From contig NZ_JACYXE010000011.1 of NCBI RefSeq assembly GCF_014857905.1, forward strand, positions 94,100-158,099: a stretch of DNA of 64,000 bases, given 5' to 3'. Source of the DNA: Agilicoccus flavus (lineage in GTDB: Bacteria > Actinomycetota > Actinomycetes > Actinomycetales > Dermatophilaceae). The notes beneath the pieces are model-generated. The model was not told the origin of the DNA, did not search any database, and worked only from the letters and a program-made list of their open reading frames with translations. Made by a program: the position numbers and the translations under genes. Of the stretch, positions 51,415-59,783 are shown one piece after another; position 1 is the first letter of the stretch, and each line of letters opens with the position of its first letter.

Positions 51415-52710
51415 ATGCGCGAGGCCGGCCCCTCCCCCGACGGACCCGACGGATCCGATCGCCCACGCGATCCCGAGCGTCCCGATCGAGGTGACGTCGG
51501 GGCCGCGGAGTCGGCGGCGCCCGCCCCGCTGAAGACGCGGGAGATCCTCCTCGGCGCGATCTTCCTCATGGCGACGAGCGCGATCGGGCCGGGCTTCATC
51601 ACCCAGACGACGACGTTCACCGTCCAGCTCGGCGTCGCGTTCGCGTTCGCCATCGTCGTGTCGATCCTCGTCGACATCGCCGTGCAGATGAACGTGTGGC
51701 GCGTCATCGGGGTCTCGGGGATGCGCGCGCAGGAGATCGCCAACGCGACGATCCCCGGTGCGGGCTGGGTGCTGGCGGCGCTCGTGGTCCTCGGCGGCCT
51801 CGTCTTCAACATCGGCAACATCGCGGGGACGGGCCTCGGGCTCGACGCGCTCGCCGGCCTCGACCCGAGGATCGGCGGGCTGATCTCGGCGGTCATCGCC
51901 GTCGCGATCTTCCTCGTCAAGCGGGCGGGTGCGGCCCTCGACCGGATCGTCGTCGTCCTCGGCTTCCTCATGATCGTGCTCACGGCGTTCGTCGCGTTCA
52001 CGACGAACCCGCCCGTCGGGCGGGCGCTGACCAACGTCGTCCTCCCCGAGCGCATCGACGCGCTCGCGATCACGACGCTCATCGGCGGCACCGTCGGCGG
52101 GTACATCACCTACGCCGGCGCGCACCGCATGCTCGACGCGAAGATGACCGGGCCGGACCACGCCCGCGACGTCGCGCGCAGCTCGGTCGTCGCGGTCGTC
52201 GTCACCGGGATCATGCGGATCCTGCTCTTCCTCGCGATCCTCGGCGTCGTCGCGACGGGCGCGAAGCTCGACCCGACCAACCAGGCCGCGAGCGCGTTCC
52301 AGGCCGCCGCGGGACAGGTCGGCCTGCGCGTGTTCGGGATCATCCTCTGGGCGGCGGCGATCACGTCGGTCATCGGGGCGTCGTACACGTCGGTCTCGTT
52401 CCTCACGTCGACCCGCACCCCGGCGCGGACGCGCAACCTGCTCACGGTCGGGTTCATCGTCGTGTGCACCGTGCTCTACCTCGTCCTCGGCAAGGCGCCG
52501 ACGACCCTGCTCGTCTTCGCGGGCGCGTTCAACGGGGTCGTCCTGCCGCTCGGGTTCACGGCGATCATCGCGGCGATCCTCTTCCGGCCCGCCCTGCTGC
52601 GCGGGTACGTCTACCCGACGTGGCTCAAGGTCGCCGGCGTCGCCGCGTGGCTGCTCACGCTGTACCTCGGGTGGTTGTCGCTGTCGGGCCTGTCGAAGCT
52701 GTGGAGCTGA
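51415..52710 (+). CDS. NRAMP-family transporter of the 5-oxoprolinase locus (YcsG-like)
   Basis: A 431-residue membrane protein with a polar N-terminal 38 residues and about 11 helices. GPGFITQTTTFTVQLG replaces the metal-binding DPGN motif of true NRAMP manganese/iron carriers, so divalent metal transport is doubtful. YcsG of Bacillus subtilis, of the same superfamily, sits beside pxpA as here. It probably imports 5-oxoproline or a related compound (inference). TAGCCT at 51369-51374 may be its -10 box. pxpA follows after 48 bases. Confidence 0.84.
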   Translation: MREAGPSPDGPDGSDRPRDPERPDRGDVGAAESAAPAPLKTREILLGAIFLMATSAIGPGFITQTTTFTVQLGVAFAFAIVVSILVDIAVQMNVWRVIGVSGMRAQEIANATIPGAGWVLAALVVLGGLVFNIGNIAGTGLGLDALAGLDPRIGGLISAVIAVAIFLVKRAGAALDRIVVVLGFLMIVLTAFVAFTTNPPVGRALTNVVLPERIDALAITTLIGGTVGGYITYAGAHRMLDAKMTGPDHARDVARSSVVAVVVTGIMRILLFLAILGVVATGAKLDPTNQAASAFQAAAGQVGLRVFGIILWAAAITSVIGASYTSVSFLTSTRTPARTRNLLTVGFIVVCTVLYLVLGKAPTTLLVFAGAFNGVVLPLGFTAIIAAILFRPALLRGYVYPTWLKVAGVAAWLLTLYLGWLSLSGLSKLWS

Positions 52711-52758
52711 GGCGGCGCACGGGTTGTCGGCACGCACGCCTGGAGGCAGGGTGGGGCC

Positions 52759-53517
52759 ATGATGTGCATTGACCTCAACTCCGACCTCGGCGAGGCCTTC
52801 GGCTCGTGGACCATGGGCGACGACGAGGCGATGCTCGACGTCGTGAGCAGCGCGAACGTCGCGTGCGGCTTCCATGCGGGTGACCCGAGCGTCGCGCGCC
52901 GGACGTGCGCCGAGGCCGCCCGCCGGGGGGTCACGGTGGGTGCGCACGTCGCCTACCGCGACCTGCCGGGGTTCGGGCGACGCTTCATCGACGTCGACCC
53001 CACCGAGCTCGTCGCCGACGTGCTCTACCAGATCGGGGCGCTCGACGCGATGGCCCGGGCCGCGCGCACGTCGGTGCGCTACGTCAAGCCCCACGGCGCC
53101 CTCTACAACACGATCGTCCACCACGAGAAGCAGGCCGCGGCCGTCGTCGAGGCGATCCGCGAGTACGACGACTCCCTCGTGCTCATGGGTCTGCCGGGGG
53201 CGCTGTCCCTGCAGCTCGCCGAGAAGGCGGGCCTGCCCACGGTCGTCGAGGCGTTCGCCGACCGCGGGTACCTGCCCGACGGCACGCTCGCCCCGCGGCG
53301 CGAGCCCGGCGCGGTGCTGCACGACCCCGTGCAGGTGGCCGACCGCATGGTCCGGCTCGTGCGCGACGGGACGCTCGAGGCGGTCGACGGCTCGCAGCTG
53401 CGCATCGGGGCGCACTCGATCTGCACGCACGGCGACTCCCCGGGTGCGGTCGAGATGGCGCGGGCCGTGCGCGAGCGACTCCTCGGTGCCGGCGTGCAGA
53501 TCCGGGCGTTCGCCTGA
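52759..53517 (+). CDS. pxpA: 5-oxoprolinase subunit PxpA (LamB/YcsF family)
   Basis: A 252-residue subunit of the ATP-dependent 5-oxoprolinase PxpABC, which opens 5-oxo-L-proline to glutamate. Conserved [50 protein letters not shown] and [10 protein letters not shown] mark the family. Its last base is shared with the pxpB ATG (TGATG), giving fixed stoichiometry of the complex. Confidence 0.95.
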   Translation: MMCIDLNSDLGEAFGSWTMGDDEAMLDVVSSANVACGFHAGDPSVARRTCAEAARRGVTVGAHVAYRDLPGFGRRFIDVDPTELVADVLYQIGALDAMARAARTSVRYVKPHGALYNTIVHHEKQAAAVVEAIREYDDSLVLMGLPGALSLQLAEKAGLPTVVEAFADRGYLPDGTLAPRREPGAVLHDPVQVADRMVRLVRDGTLEAVDGSQLRIGAHSICTHGDSPGAVEMARAVRERLLGAGVQIRAFA

Positions 53518-54209
53518 TGCGCGTCCACCGGCTGGGGGACGTCGGGATCCTCGCGGAACCCGGCGACCTCGACCGCGTGCTCGCCCTCGACGCCCTCGTG
53601 CGGGCCCGGCGCGAGGCGGGCGACCCCGGTCTCGTCGACGTCGTGGACGTGGTCCCCGCCGCCCGCACCCTCATGCTCTCGGCCGACGCGGGCGCCGACC
53701 TGTCGGCCCTCGCAGCGTCCGTGCGCGCCCTCGCCGCCGGCCCCGAACCCGGCGCGGCGAGCGACCCGGAGCGGTCCGGACCGGGCCACGACGCCGGCGA
53801 GCCCGTCCGGATCGAGGTCCGCTACGACGGCGACGACCTCGAGGACGTCGCGCGGCTCGCCGGGCTCGAACCGGCGCAGGTCGTCGCCGCGCACACGGGC
53901 ACGACGTGGCGCGCGGCGTTCGGCGGCTTCGCGCCCGGCTTTTTCTACCTCATGCCACACGAGCACGGAGATCCGCCCGGGGACGGCCCCACCCTGCCCT
54001 CGCTGCCGCGCCGCGACGAGCCCCGCACCAAGGTCCCGGCCGGCGCGGTCGGCCTCGCGGGCGAGTTCAGCGCCGTGTACCCGCGCGCCTCGCCGGGCGG
54101 ATGGCAGCTGATCGGCCGCACGGACGCCGTCATGTGGGACGTCGACCGCGACCCACCGGCGCTGCTCGCGCCCGGCGCGCTCGTCCGCTTCGTCGAGGTG
54201 ACGTCGTGA
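53517..54209 (+). CDS. pxpB: 5-oxoprolinase subunit PxpB (KipI family)
   Basis: A 230-residue AHS1/cyclophilin-like protein: RVHRLGDVGILAEPGD at the start, VRYDGDDLEDVARLAGL, FGGFAPGFFYLM and KVPAGAVGLAGEFSAVYPRASPGGWQLIGRT. With PxpC it activates 5-oxoproline by phosphorylation before PxpA acts. Its stop overlaps the pxpC GTG (GTGA). The short insertion around residues 75-98 is Gly/Pro-rich. Confidence 0.94.
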   Translation: MRVHRLGDVGILAEPGDLDRVLALDALVRARREAGDPGLVDVVDVVPAARTLMLSADAGADLSALAASVRALAAGPEPGAASDPERSGPGHDAGEPVRIEVRYDGDDLEDVARLAGLEPAQVVAAHTGTTWRAAFGGFAPGFFYLMPHEHGDPPGDGPTLPSLPRRDEPRTKVPAGAVGLAGEFSAVYPRASPGGWQLIGRTDAVMWDVDRDPPALLAPGALVRFVEVTS

Positions 54210-55066
54210 GCGCCGCCGGGTGGACGGTGCGCGCCACCGGCCCCCGCGCCCTCGTGCAGGACCTCGGCCGCCCGGGCCTGGCGCACCTCGGCGTCGGCCG
54301 GTCCGGCGCCGCCGACCGCCGTGCGCACCGCCTCGGCCAGCGGCTGCTGCGCAACGACGAGACCGCCGCGAGCATCGAGGTGACGTTCGGCGGCTTCGAG
54401 GCGGAGGTCGGCGCCGACGTGCTCGTCGCCGTCACCGGCGCGCCGGCGGTCGTCACGGTGGACGGTGCGCCCGTCGGGTACGCCGCCCCCGTGCGGGTCC
54501 CGGCGGGGTCGGTGCTCGCCGTCGGGGTGCCCGAACGCGGGCTGCGCACCTACGTCAGCGTCCGCGGCGGGTTCGCCGTGGACCCCGTCCTCGGCTCGCG
54601 CGCCACCGACCTGCTCTCGGGCGTCGGCCCGCCCCCGCTGGCCGAGGGGGACGTCCTGCCGATCGGTGCCGCTCCCACCGACTTCCCGTACCTCGACGTC
54701 GCGCCGGTGCCCGCCCCGCCCGACGACGTCGTCCTGCGGGTGGCGCCGGGCCCGCGCCTCGACTGGCTCGCCGACCCGGGCGAACTGTGGACGGAGTGGA
54801 CCGTCTCGGGCCGCAGCGACCGCGTCGGTCTCCGGCTCGAGGGGCGGACGCTGCGCCGCGTCGCCGAGCGGGAGCGCGACGAGCTGCCCAGCGAGGGCGT
54901 CGTCCGCGGCTCGATCCAGGTGCCCCCGGGCGGAGAGCCCGTCCTCTTCCTCGCCGATCACCCCGTGACCGGGGGCTACCCCGTGGCCGGGGTCGTCCTC
55001 GACGCGGACACCGACCTCGCCGCGCAGGCCCGGCCGGGGCAGCGCGTGCGCCTCGTGCGCGCCTGA
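54206..55066 (+). CDS. pxpC: 5-oxoprolinase subunit PxpC (KipA family)
   Basis: A 286-residue AHS2 family subunit: TGPRALVQDLGRPGLAHLGVGRSGAADRRAHRL at the N-terminus, RGLRTYVSVRGGFAVDPVLGSRATDLLSGVG in the middle, and LADHPVTGGYPVAGVV near the C-terminus. It completes the PxpABC complex. GTG start within the pxpB stop. It converges on the LysR gene after 33 bases. Confidence 0.94.
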   Translation: MSAAGWTVRATGPRALVQDLGRPGLAHLGVGRSGAADRRAHRLGQRLLRNDETAASIEVTFGGFEAEVGADVLVAVTGAPAVVTVDGAPVGYAAPVRVPAGSVLAVGVPERGLRTYVSVRGGFAVDPVLGSRATDLLSGVGPPPLAEGDVLPIGAAPTDFPYLDVAPVPAPPDDVVLRVAPGPRLDWLADPGELWTEWTVSGRSDRVGLRLEGRTLRRVAERERDELPSEGVVRGSIQVPPGGEPVLFLADHPVTGGYPVAGVVLDADTDLAAQARPGQRVRLVRA

Positions 55067-55099
55067 GCGCCCGCGGGGCTGCCTGGCTCCAGCGGCCGC

Positions 55100-56011
55100 T
55101 CACTCGGGCGGTGGGGGGCGCAGGTGGACCCGGGCCGCCTCCGTGACGAGGGTCGTCAGGCGGGCGAGCGTGGGGGAGTCGATGCGCCAGCGGTGCCAGA
55201 ACAGCGGCACGTCGATGTCGTCGGCCCCCGCGATCCGCACGAGGGAGCCGTCGGCGAGCGGCCGGCGCACCTGCGGCAGCGGGATCGCACCCCACCCGAG
55301 ACCGCAGAGCGCGGACGCGAGGAAATCGGCGTTCGAGGGCACGTGATGGGCGGGCGGGTCGGCGTCCGGGTGCCCGGCGCGGCGCAGGAGCTCGTACTGC
55401 AGGTCGTCGTCGGGGCCGAACCGGAGCATGGGGATCGAGGGGAGGTCGTCGGCGCGGGCCGAGCCCAGCCCGAGGCGAGCGAGCAGATCGGGTGAGATGA
55501 CGGGCACGTACGGCATGACCCCGAGCGGGGTCGCCGAACACCCCTGGATGGGGTGGGGGTCGACGCTCACGGCGGCCATGACGTCGCCCGCCCGCAGCAG
55601 GTCGGCCGTGCGGGTCTCGTCCTCGACGCGCAGGTCGAGCAGGAGGGCGCCCTCGGCGGCCACGTCGGCGACGACCTCCGAGAACCACGTGCCGAGCGTG
55701 TCGGCGTTGACGGCGACCGACACCCGGATCAACCCCGGCGCCCCCGCCCCGTCGGACCGGGCGAGCGCGTCGAGGCACTCGGCCTGGAGCAGCGTCGTCT
55801 GCCGCGCGAGACGCAGCACCGTATCGCCGTCGGTGGTGGGCGTGACGGGCCGGCTCCGGCGCACGAGCGCCCGGCCGAGGTGCCGCTCCAGCCCCGAGAT
55901 GCGCTGGCTCAGCGCCGAGGGCGTCACCCGCAGCCGGGCCGCGGCCTGCTCGAACGAGCCGGCGTCGCACACCGCCGCCAGGGCCTCGAGCTGCAGGCTG
56001 CTGAGCATCAT
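55100..56011 (-). CDS. LysR family regulator, ArgP/LysG type
   Basis: A 303-residue LysR regulator. Winged helix: LSSLQLEALAAVCDAGSFEQAAARLRVTPSALSQRISGLERHLGRALVRR; effector domain typical of ArgP/LysG, the activators of amino-acid exporters such as LysE/ArgO. Two adjacent ATG codons (56011, 56008) may start it; no SD is present and an AGGCT-type -10 (plus-strand AGCCTA at 56020-56025) suggests a leaderless message. It is divergent from the DMT exporter gene, its probable target. Confidence 0.88.
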   Translation of the reverse strand: MMLSSLQLEALAAVCDAGSFEQAAARLRVTPSALSQRISGLERHLGRALVRRSRPVTPTTDGDTVLRLARQTTLLQAECLDALARSDGAGAPGLIRVSVAVNADTLGTWFSEVVADVAAEGALLLDLRVEDETRTADLLRAGDVMAAVSVDPHPIQGCSATPLGVMPYVPVISPDLLARLGLGSARADDLPSIPMLRFGPDDDLQYELLRRAGHPDADPPAHHVPSNADFLASALCGLGWGAIPLPQVRRPLADGSLVRIAGADDIDVPLFWHRWRIDSPTLARLTTLVTEAARVHLRPPPPE

Positions 56012-56071
56012 GTTGAGGAAGCCTAAGCCTTGCCCGATAACCCTCGCTCGACTGATCTGACCTCGGGTCCG

Positions 56072-56077
56072 TACCGT
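56072..56077 (+). promoter_or_regulatory. Candidate -10 element of the DMT transporter (leaderless)
   Basis: TACCGT ends seven bases before ATG 56085. This spacing, repeated at other leaderless candidates, favours 56085 over GTG 56079 as the start. Confidence 0.4.
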
Positions 56078-56084
56078 CGTGGAC

Positions 56085-57122
56085 ATGCAGACGACACACG
56101 CGACGGACACGACGGCGGGGGCGGGCACGAGCAGCGGTGCGCCGCGCCGCGCCGGCCGCCTCGTCGGCGAGGGCGGCCTGGCCACCCTCGCGCTCGTGCT
56201 CGTCACCGCCGTGTGGGGCTCGTCGTTCTTCCTCATCCACGACCTCGTGGGCACGCTGCCGCCGGACGACCTGTCCGCGGTACGGTTCGCGATCGCCGCC
56301 GTGGCGATGCTCGGCGTCTTCGGCCGGCACCTGCGCGGACTTCGGCGGGCGGACGTCGTGGCGGCGCTCCTCATCGGCGTCGTGTACGGCCTCGCGCAGA
56401 TCCTCCAGACGTACGGCCTCGCCCACACGGAGGCCTCGACCTCGGGCTTCCTCACCGGGCTGTGCGTCGTGCTCACCCCCCTCATCGCGCTCGTGCTGTG
56501 GCGCGAGCGGCTGCCGGGAGCGACGTGGGCGGCCGTGGGGCTGTCGGTGCTGGGGCTCGCGGTGCTGTGCTTCGGCGGCGGCGCGGGCATCGGCGGCCTC
56601 GGGCCGGGCGAGCTGCTCACCCTCGCCTCCGCCGTCGCGTACGCGCTGCAGATCGTCGGGATGAGCAGGTACGTCGAGCCCGCGCGGGCGAACGGCATGG
56701 CCGTCGTCATGATGCTCGGGGTCGCCCTGACCTGCGGGGTCGGCGGCGTCGCCGACGGGCGGGTGGAGCTGCCCGCCGACTCCGGCGCCTGGCTCGCGGT
56801 GGTGTGGATGGCGCTGTTCGCCGGCGCCCTGGCGATGTGGGCCCAGGCGTGGGCGCAGGCCCGGATGCCCGCGACCCGGGCCGCCATCGTCATGACCCTC
56901 GAGCCGGTGTTCGCCGCGACCTTCGCCCTGCTCTGGGGCGGCGAGACGCTCACCGGCCGGCTCCTGGTCGGCGGCGGCCTCATCCTCTCGGCGATGCTCG
57001 TGGCCGAGCTCGTCGGTGCCCGCGCGCAGGAGTCGCACGAGGACGCTGCCGTCGACGTCACCGCCGACGACGCCACCGCCGATTCCGGCGCCGTCGCCCC
57101 GGCCGACCCGGCCCGGGCGTAG
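56085..57122 (+). CDS. EamA/DMT family exporter
   Basis: A 345-residue ten-helix permease with two EamA repeats: LALVLVTAVWGSSFFLIHDLVGTL and AYALQIVGMSRYVEP begin the halves; each ends with a conserved helix (STSGFLTGLCVVLTPLIALVLWRERL; MPATRAAIVMTLEPVFAATFALLWGGETL). Such proteins export amino acids or related metabolites. It is divergent from the ArgP/LysG-type LysR gene. The C-terminal 35 residues are Asp/Ala-rich. GTG 56079 is an alternative start two codons earlier. Confidence 0.88.
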   Translation: MQTTHATDTTAGAGTSSGAPRRAGRLVGEGGLATLALVLVTAVWGSSFFLIHDLVGTLPPDDLSAVRFAIAAVAMLGVFGRHLRGLRRADVVAALLIGVVYGLAQILQTYGLAHTEASTSGFLTGLCVVLTPLIALVLWRERLPGATWAAVGLSVLGLAVLCFGGGAGIGGLGPGELLTLASAVAYALQIVGMSRYVEPARANGMAVVMMLGVALTCGVGGVADGRVELPADSGAWLAVVWMALFAGALAMWAQAWAQARMPATRAAIVMTLEPVFAATFALLWGGETLTGRLLVGGGLILSAMLVAELVGARAQESHEDAAVDVTADDATADSGAVAPADPARA

Positions 57123-57144
57123 GGCCCCGCAACGGCCCGGGGCC
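57123..57144 (+). terminator. Possible hairpin terminator after the DMT gene
   Basis: GGCCCCG (57123-57129) and CGGGGCC (57138-57144) form a 7-bp GC stem directly after the stop. Confidence 0.35.
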
Positions 57145-57194
57145 CCGGGGTGTCTGCGAACCTGGAGGCCCGACCTCGCAGGCAGGAGCCGACG

Positions 57195-57980
57195 ATGCCC
57201 GACGAGCCCTCCTCCAGGACCCCTGCCCAGGCGCGGGCCCTGTTCCGCGACGGCCTCGTCACCCCGACGTCCGGGTGGGCGGCCGGCTACGCGCAGGCCA
57301 ACCTCGTGTCGCTGCCCCGCGACCTCGCCTACGCGTTCCTCCTCTTCGCCCAGCGCAACCCCAAGCCGTGCCCGGTCCTCGACGTCCTCGACGCCGGCGA
57401 GGTGTCCGGGCCGATGCTCGCGGGCGACGTGCGCACCGACATCCCCCTCTACCGGGTCTTCGTCGACGGCGAGCTCGTGGCCGAGGTGCCCGACGCGCGG
57501 GAGTACTGGCGCGACGACCTCGTGAGCTTCCTGATCGGCTGCTCCTTCACGTTCGAGCACCCGATGCGGGCGGCGGGGGTGCCGCTGCGGCACGTCGAGC
57601 AGGGCTGCAACGTCCCGATGTACGCCACGTCGCGGGCCTGCCGCCCGGCCGGGAGCCTGCGCGGCCCGCTCGTCGTGTCGATGCGGCCGATCCCCGCCGA
57701 CCGGGTGGCCGACGCGGTCCGCATCACGTCGCGGTACCCGGCCGTCCACGGGGCGCCGGTGCACGTCGGGGACCCGGCGGCCCTCGGGATCACCGACCTG
57801 GACCGGCCCGACTTCGGCGACCCGGTGACCGTGCGCGACGGGGAGATCCCCGTGTTCTGGGCCTGCGGGGTCACGCCGCAGGCCGCGGTCATGGCCTCCC
57901 GGCCGCCGTTCGCGATCACCCACGCGCCGGGGCACATGCTCATCACCGACGCCCCCGACGCCGACTTCCAGGTGCCCTGA
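57195..57980 (+). CDS. DUF1445 putative hydro-lyase (YcsI-like)
   Basis: A 261-residue protein of the D-glutamate cyclase-like/DUF1445 family: [52 protein letters not shown] and [33 protein letters not shown] is seven bases before the ATG. In B. subtilis the homologue YcsI lies with ycsF (pxpA), ycsG and kipI/kipA, so its place here next to pxpABC and an NRAMP gene is a conserved association. The human relative converts D-glutamate to 5-oxo-D-proline; this protein may act on a related compound. Confidence 0.87.
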   Translation: MPDEPSSRTPAQARALFRDGLVTPTSGWAAGYAQANLVSLPRDLAYAFLLFAQRNPKPCPVLDVLDAGEVSGPMLAGDVRTDIPLYRVFVDGELVAEVPDAREYWRDDLVSFLIGCSFTFEHPMRAAGVPLRHVEQGCNVPMYATSRACRPAGSLRGPLVVSMRPIPADRVADAVRITSRYPAVHGAPVHVGDPAALGITDLDRPDFGDPVTVRDGEIPVFWACGVTPQAAVMASRPPFAITHAPGHMLITDAPDADFQVP

Positions 57981-57998
57981 GCCCCGCGGCGGGGCGGC

Positions 57999-58040
57999 GG
58001 TGACGGTGACGGTGACGGTGGCGGTGTCGGTGTCGGTGAC
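57999..58040 (+). repeat. Hexanucleotide tandem repeat directly upstream of the PIG-L gene
   Basis: Seven six-base units GGTGAC/GGTGGC/GGTGTC run to three bases before ATG 58044. It fills almost the whole gap to the upstream gene and replaces the ribosome-binding region. Confidence 0.85.
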
Positions 58041-58043
58041 ACG

Positions 58044-58868
58044 ATGGTGGCTGTGTCGACCATCGTCTATCTCCACGCCCACCCCGACGACGAGGCCTCG
58101 CAGACCTCCGGCCAGATGACCCTCGCCTCGCGCGCGGGGCACCGGGTCGTCGTCGTGTACGCCACGAACGGCGACCACGGCGAGGTGCCCGACGACCTGG
58201 TCCCCGGCGAGACCCTCGTGGCGCGGCGGCGGGGTGAGGCGCAGGAGTCGGCCACGGTCACGGGGGCCGCCCGCGTCGCCTGGCTCGACTACGCCGACTC
58301 CGGCATGACCGGCTGGGATCAGAACGCCGACGAGACGTGCTTCCACGCCGCCGACCTCGACGAGGCCGCCGGGAGGCTCGCGGCGATCCTCGACGAGGAG
58401 GACGCGGATGTCCTCGTGGGCTACGACTGGCACGGCGGGTACGGCCACCCCGACCACGTCAAGGTCCACCGCGTGGCCCACCGCGCCGCGGAACTCGCCG
58501 CGCGTCGGCCCCGGCTCCTCGAGTCGACGATGAACCGGGACGCGTTGCGCCGCAGCGCCGCCGCCGCGAAGGAGGCCGGCCTCGAGGGTGTCATGGGGGA
58601 CTTCGACCCCGACGGCCCGATGGACGACGGCAACCCGATGGGCCTGCCGGAGGACGAGATCCACTGGGCGGTCGACGTCTCCTCCGTCGTCGACGCCAAG
58701 CGCGCCGCGCTCGCCTGCCACCGCAGCCAGAAGACCGACATCGAGGGATTCCTCGCGATCCCGGAGGACGCGTACGCGCTCGCCTTCGGCGTCGAGTTCC
58801 TCGCCGAACCGGGCGGGACCGGTCCGATGCGCGTGGGGTGGCCGTTCGGCGAACCCACCCCGGGCTGA
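58044..58868 (+). CDS. PIG-L family deacetylase
   Basis: A 274-residue zinc-dependent N-deacetylase of the GlcNAc-PI de-N-acetylase family, which includes MshB and Mca of mycothiol metabolism. AHPDDE at residues 12-17 gives the Zn and catalytic Asp, and HGGYGHPDHVKVH near 130 the third Zn histidine. The insertion around 165-205 is Asp/Gly-rich. The substrate could be a mycothiol-type conjugate or another N-acetyl sugar. ATG 58044 or GTG 58056 could start it; there is no SD, only the hexamer repeat. Confidence 0.86.
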   Translation: MVAVSTIVYLHAHPDDEASQTSGQMTLASRAGHRVVVVYATNGDHGEVPDDLVPGETLVARRRGEAQESATVTGAARVAWLDYADSGMTGWDQNADETCFHAADLDEAAGRLAAILDEEDADVLVGYDWHGGYGHPDHVKVHRVAHRAAELAARRPRLLESTMNRDALRRSAAAAKEAGLEGVMGDFDPDGPMDDGNPMGLPEDEIHWAVDVSSVVDAKRAALACHRSQKTDIEGFLAIPEDAYALAFGVEFLAEPGGTGPMRVGWPFGEPTPG

Positions 58869-58873
58869 GCTCG

Positions 58874-58889
58874 TCGGATGCCCATCCGA
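58874..58889. terminator. Short palindrome after the PIG-L gene
   Basis: TCGGATG-CC-CATCCGA has 7-bp arms and lies five bases after the stop. It may be a short terminator or an operator for the CPBP gene 60 bases further on. Confidence 0.35.
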
Positions 58890-58948
58890 GTGCTTCGAAC
58901 ATCGAAAGAGCGTAGGGTCGTGCCCGGTCCGAGTCGGGAGGGGATGTC

Positions 58949-59782
58949 GTGAGGTCACCGGTGGCGGAACTGCGCGCCTTCTTCACCGCGGCGCTCGTCG
59001 ACCCCGTCCCGCGCGACCATCTGCAGTCCGACGCGGCCGTGCGCCGCCGGCGCGTCGTCGCCGTCGTCACGCTCATCGTGGGCTCGGTGATCCTCTCCTA
59101 CTCGCTGCGCATCCCGCCCGGCGACCCGCGGTTCTACACCTGGACCATCGTTCTCGCCGCCGTGTGGACGATCGGCGCCTTCGCCTCCGGGCCCCTGCAC
59201 CTCGGGCACGCGTGGACCCGATCGGGCCGGGTGGGCGAGTCGGGCGAGGTGGAGAGGCGCACGGCGACCCCGGCGGACGCAGCGACCCCGGCGGACGCGG
59301 CGACCTCGGCGGACGCAGCGACGACGGCGGGTGACGCCGAGGTGGCCCGCCCCTTCGTCCAGTCGCTCGCGCTCGCGGCGCTCGTCATCGCCGTCTTCAT
59401 CGCGGGGGCGCTCGTCGTGGGCCGCATCCCCTTCCTCGCCGACTCCGTCGACGAGCTGCTCGATCACGCCCGCGTCGGGTCGTTCGCCGTGGTCACCGTC
59501 ATCACCCTCGTCAACGGGGTGGCCGAGGAGCTGTTCTTCCGCGGGGCCCTGTTCGCGGCCGTCGGGCGGCGCCACGCGGTGGCGGTGACGACCGTCGTGT
59601 ACGCCCTCACCACCGTCGGCACGGGGGTGCCGCTGCTCGTCGTCGCGGCCGTCGTCCTCGGCCTGCTCGCTGCGCTGCAGCGGCGGGTCACCGGGGGCGT
59701 GCTCGGGCCGATCATCCTCCACGTGACCTGGTCGGCGGCGATGCTCGCCGTCCTCCCTCCCCTTCTCGACCTCGTGAGGTGA
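58949..59782 (+). CDS. CPBP family intramembrane metalloprotease
   Basis: A 277-residue membrane protein of the CAAX protease/bacteriocin-processing (Abi) family. Motif 1 is E193-E194-x3-R198 in EELFFRG, and a later helix carries the Zn histidine in IILHVTWSA. Helices fill residues 38-58, 65-82 and 125 to the C-terminus. Residues about 103-123 are an Ala/Thr/Asp repeat (TPADAA units, about 15 bp each). GTG at 58949 follows GGGAGGGG. The stop is one base before the next ATG, so they form one unit. Confidence 0.86.
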   Translation: MRSPVAELRAFFTAALVDPVPRDHLQSDAAVRRRRVVAVVTLIVGSVILSYSLRIPPGDPRFYTWTIVLAAVWTIGAFASGPLHLGHAWTRSGRVGESGEVERRTATPADAATPADAATSADAATTAGDAEVARPFVQSLALAALVIAVFIAGALVVGRIPFLADSVDELLDHARVGSFAVVTVITLVNGVAEELFFRGALFAAVGRRHAVAVTTVVYALTTVGTGVPLLVVAAVVLGLLAALQRRVTGGVLGPIILHVTWSAAMLAVLPPLLDLVR

Positions 59783-59783
59783 C

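Noticed and set aside
51415..52710. NRAMP-like gene considered as a manganese/iron importer
   Set aside because: The first-helix DPGN metal motif is not conserved and the neighbours are pxpABC.
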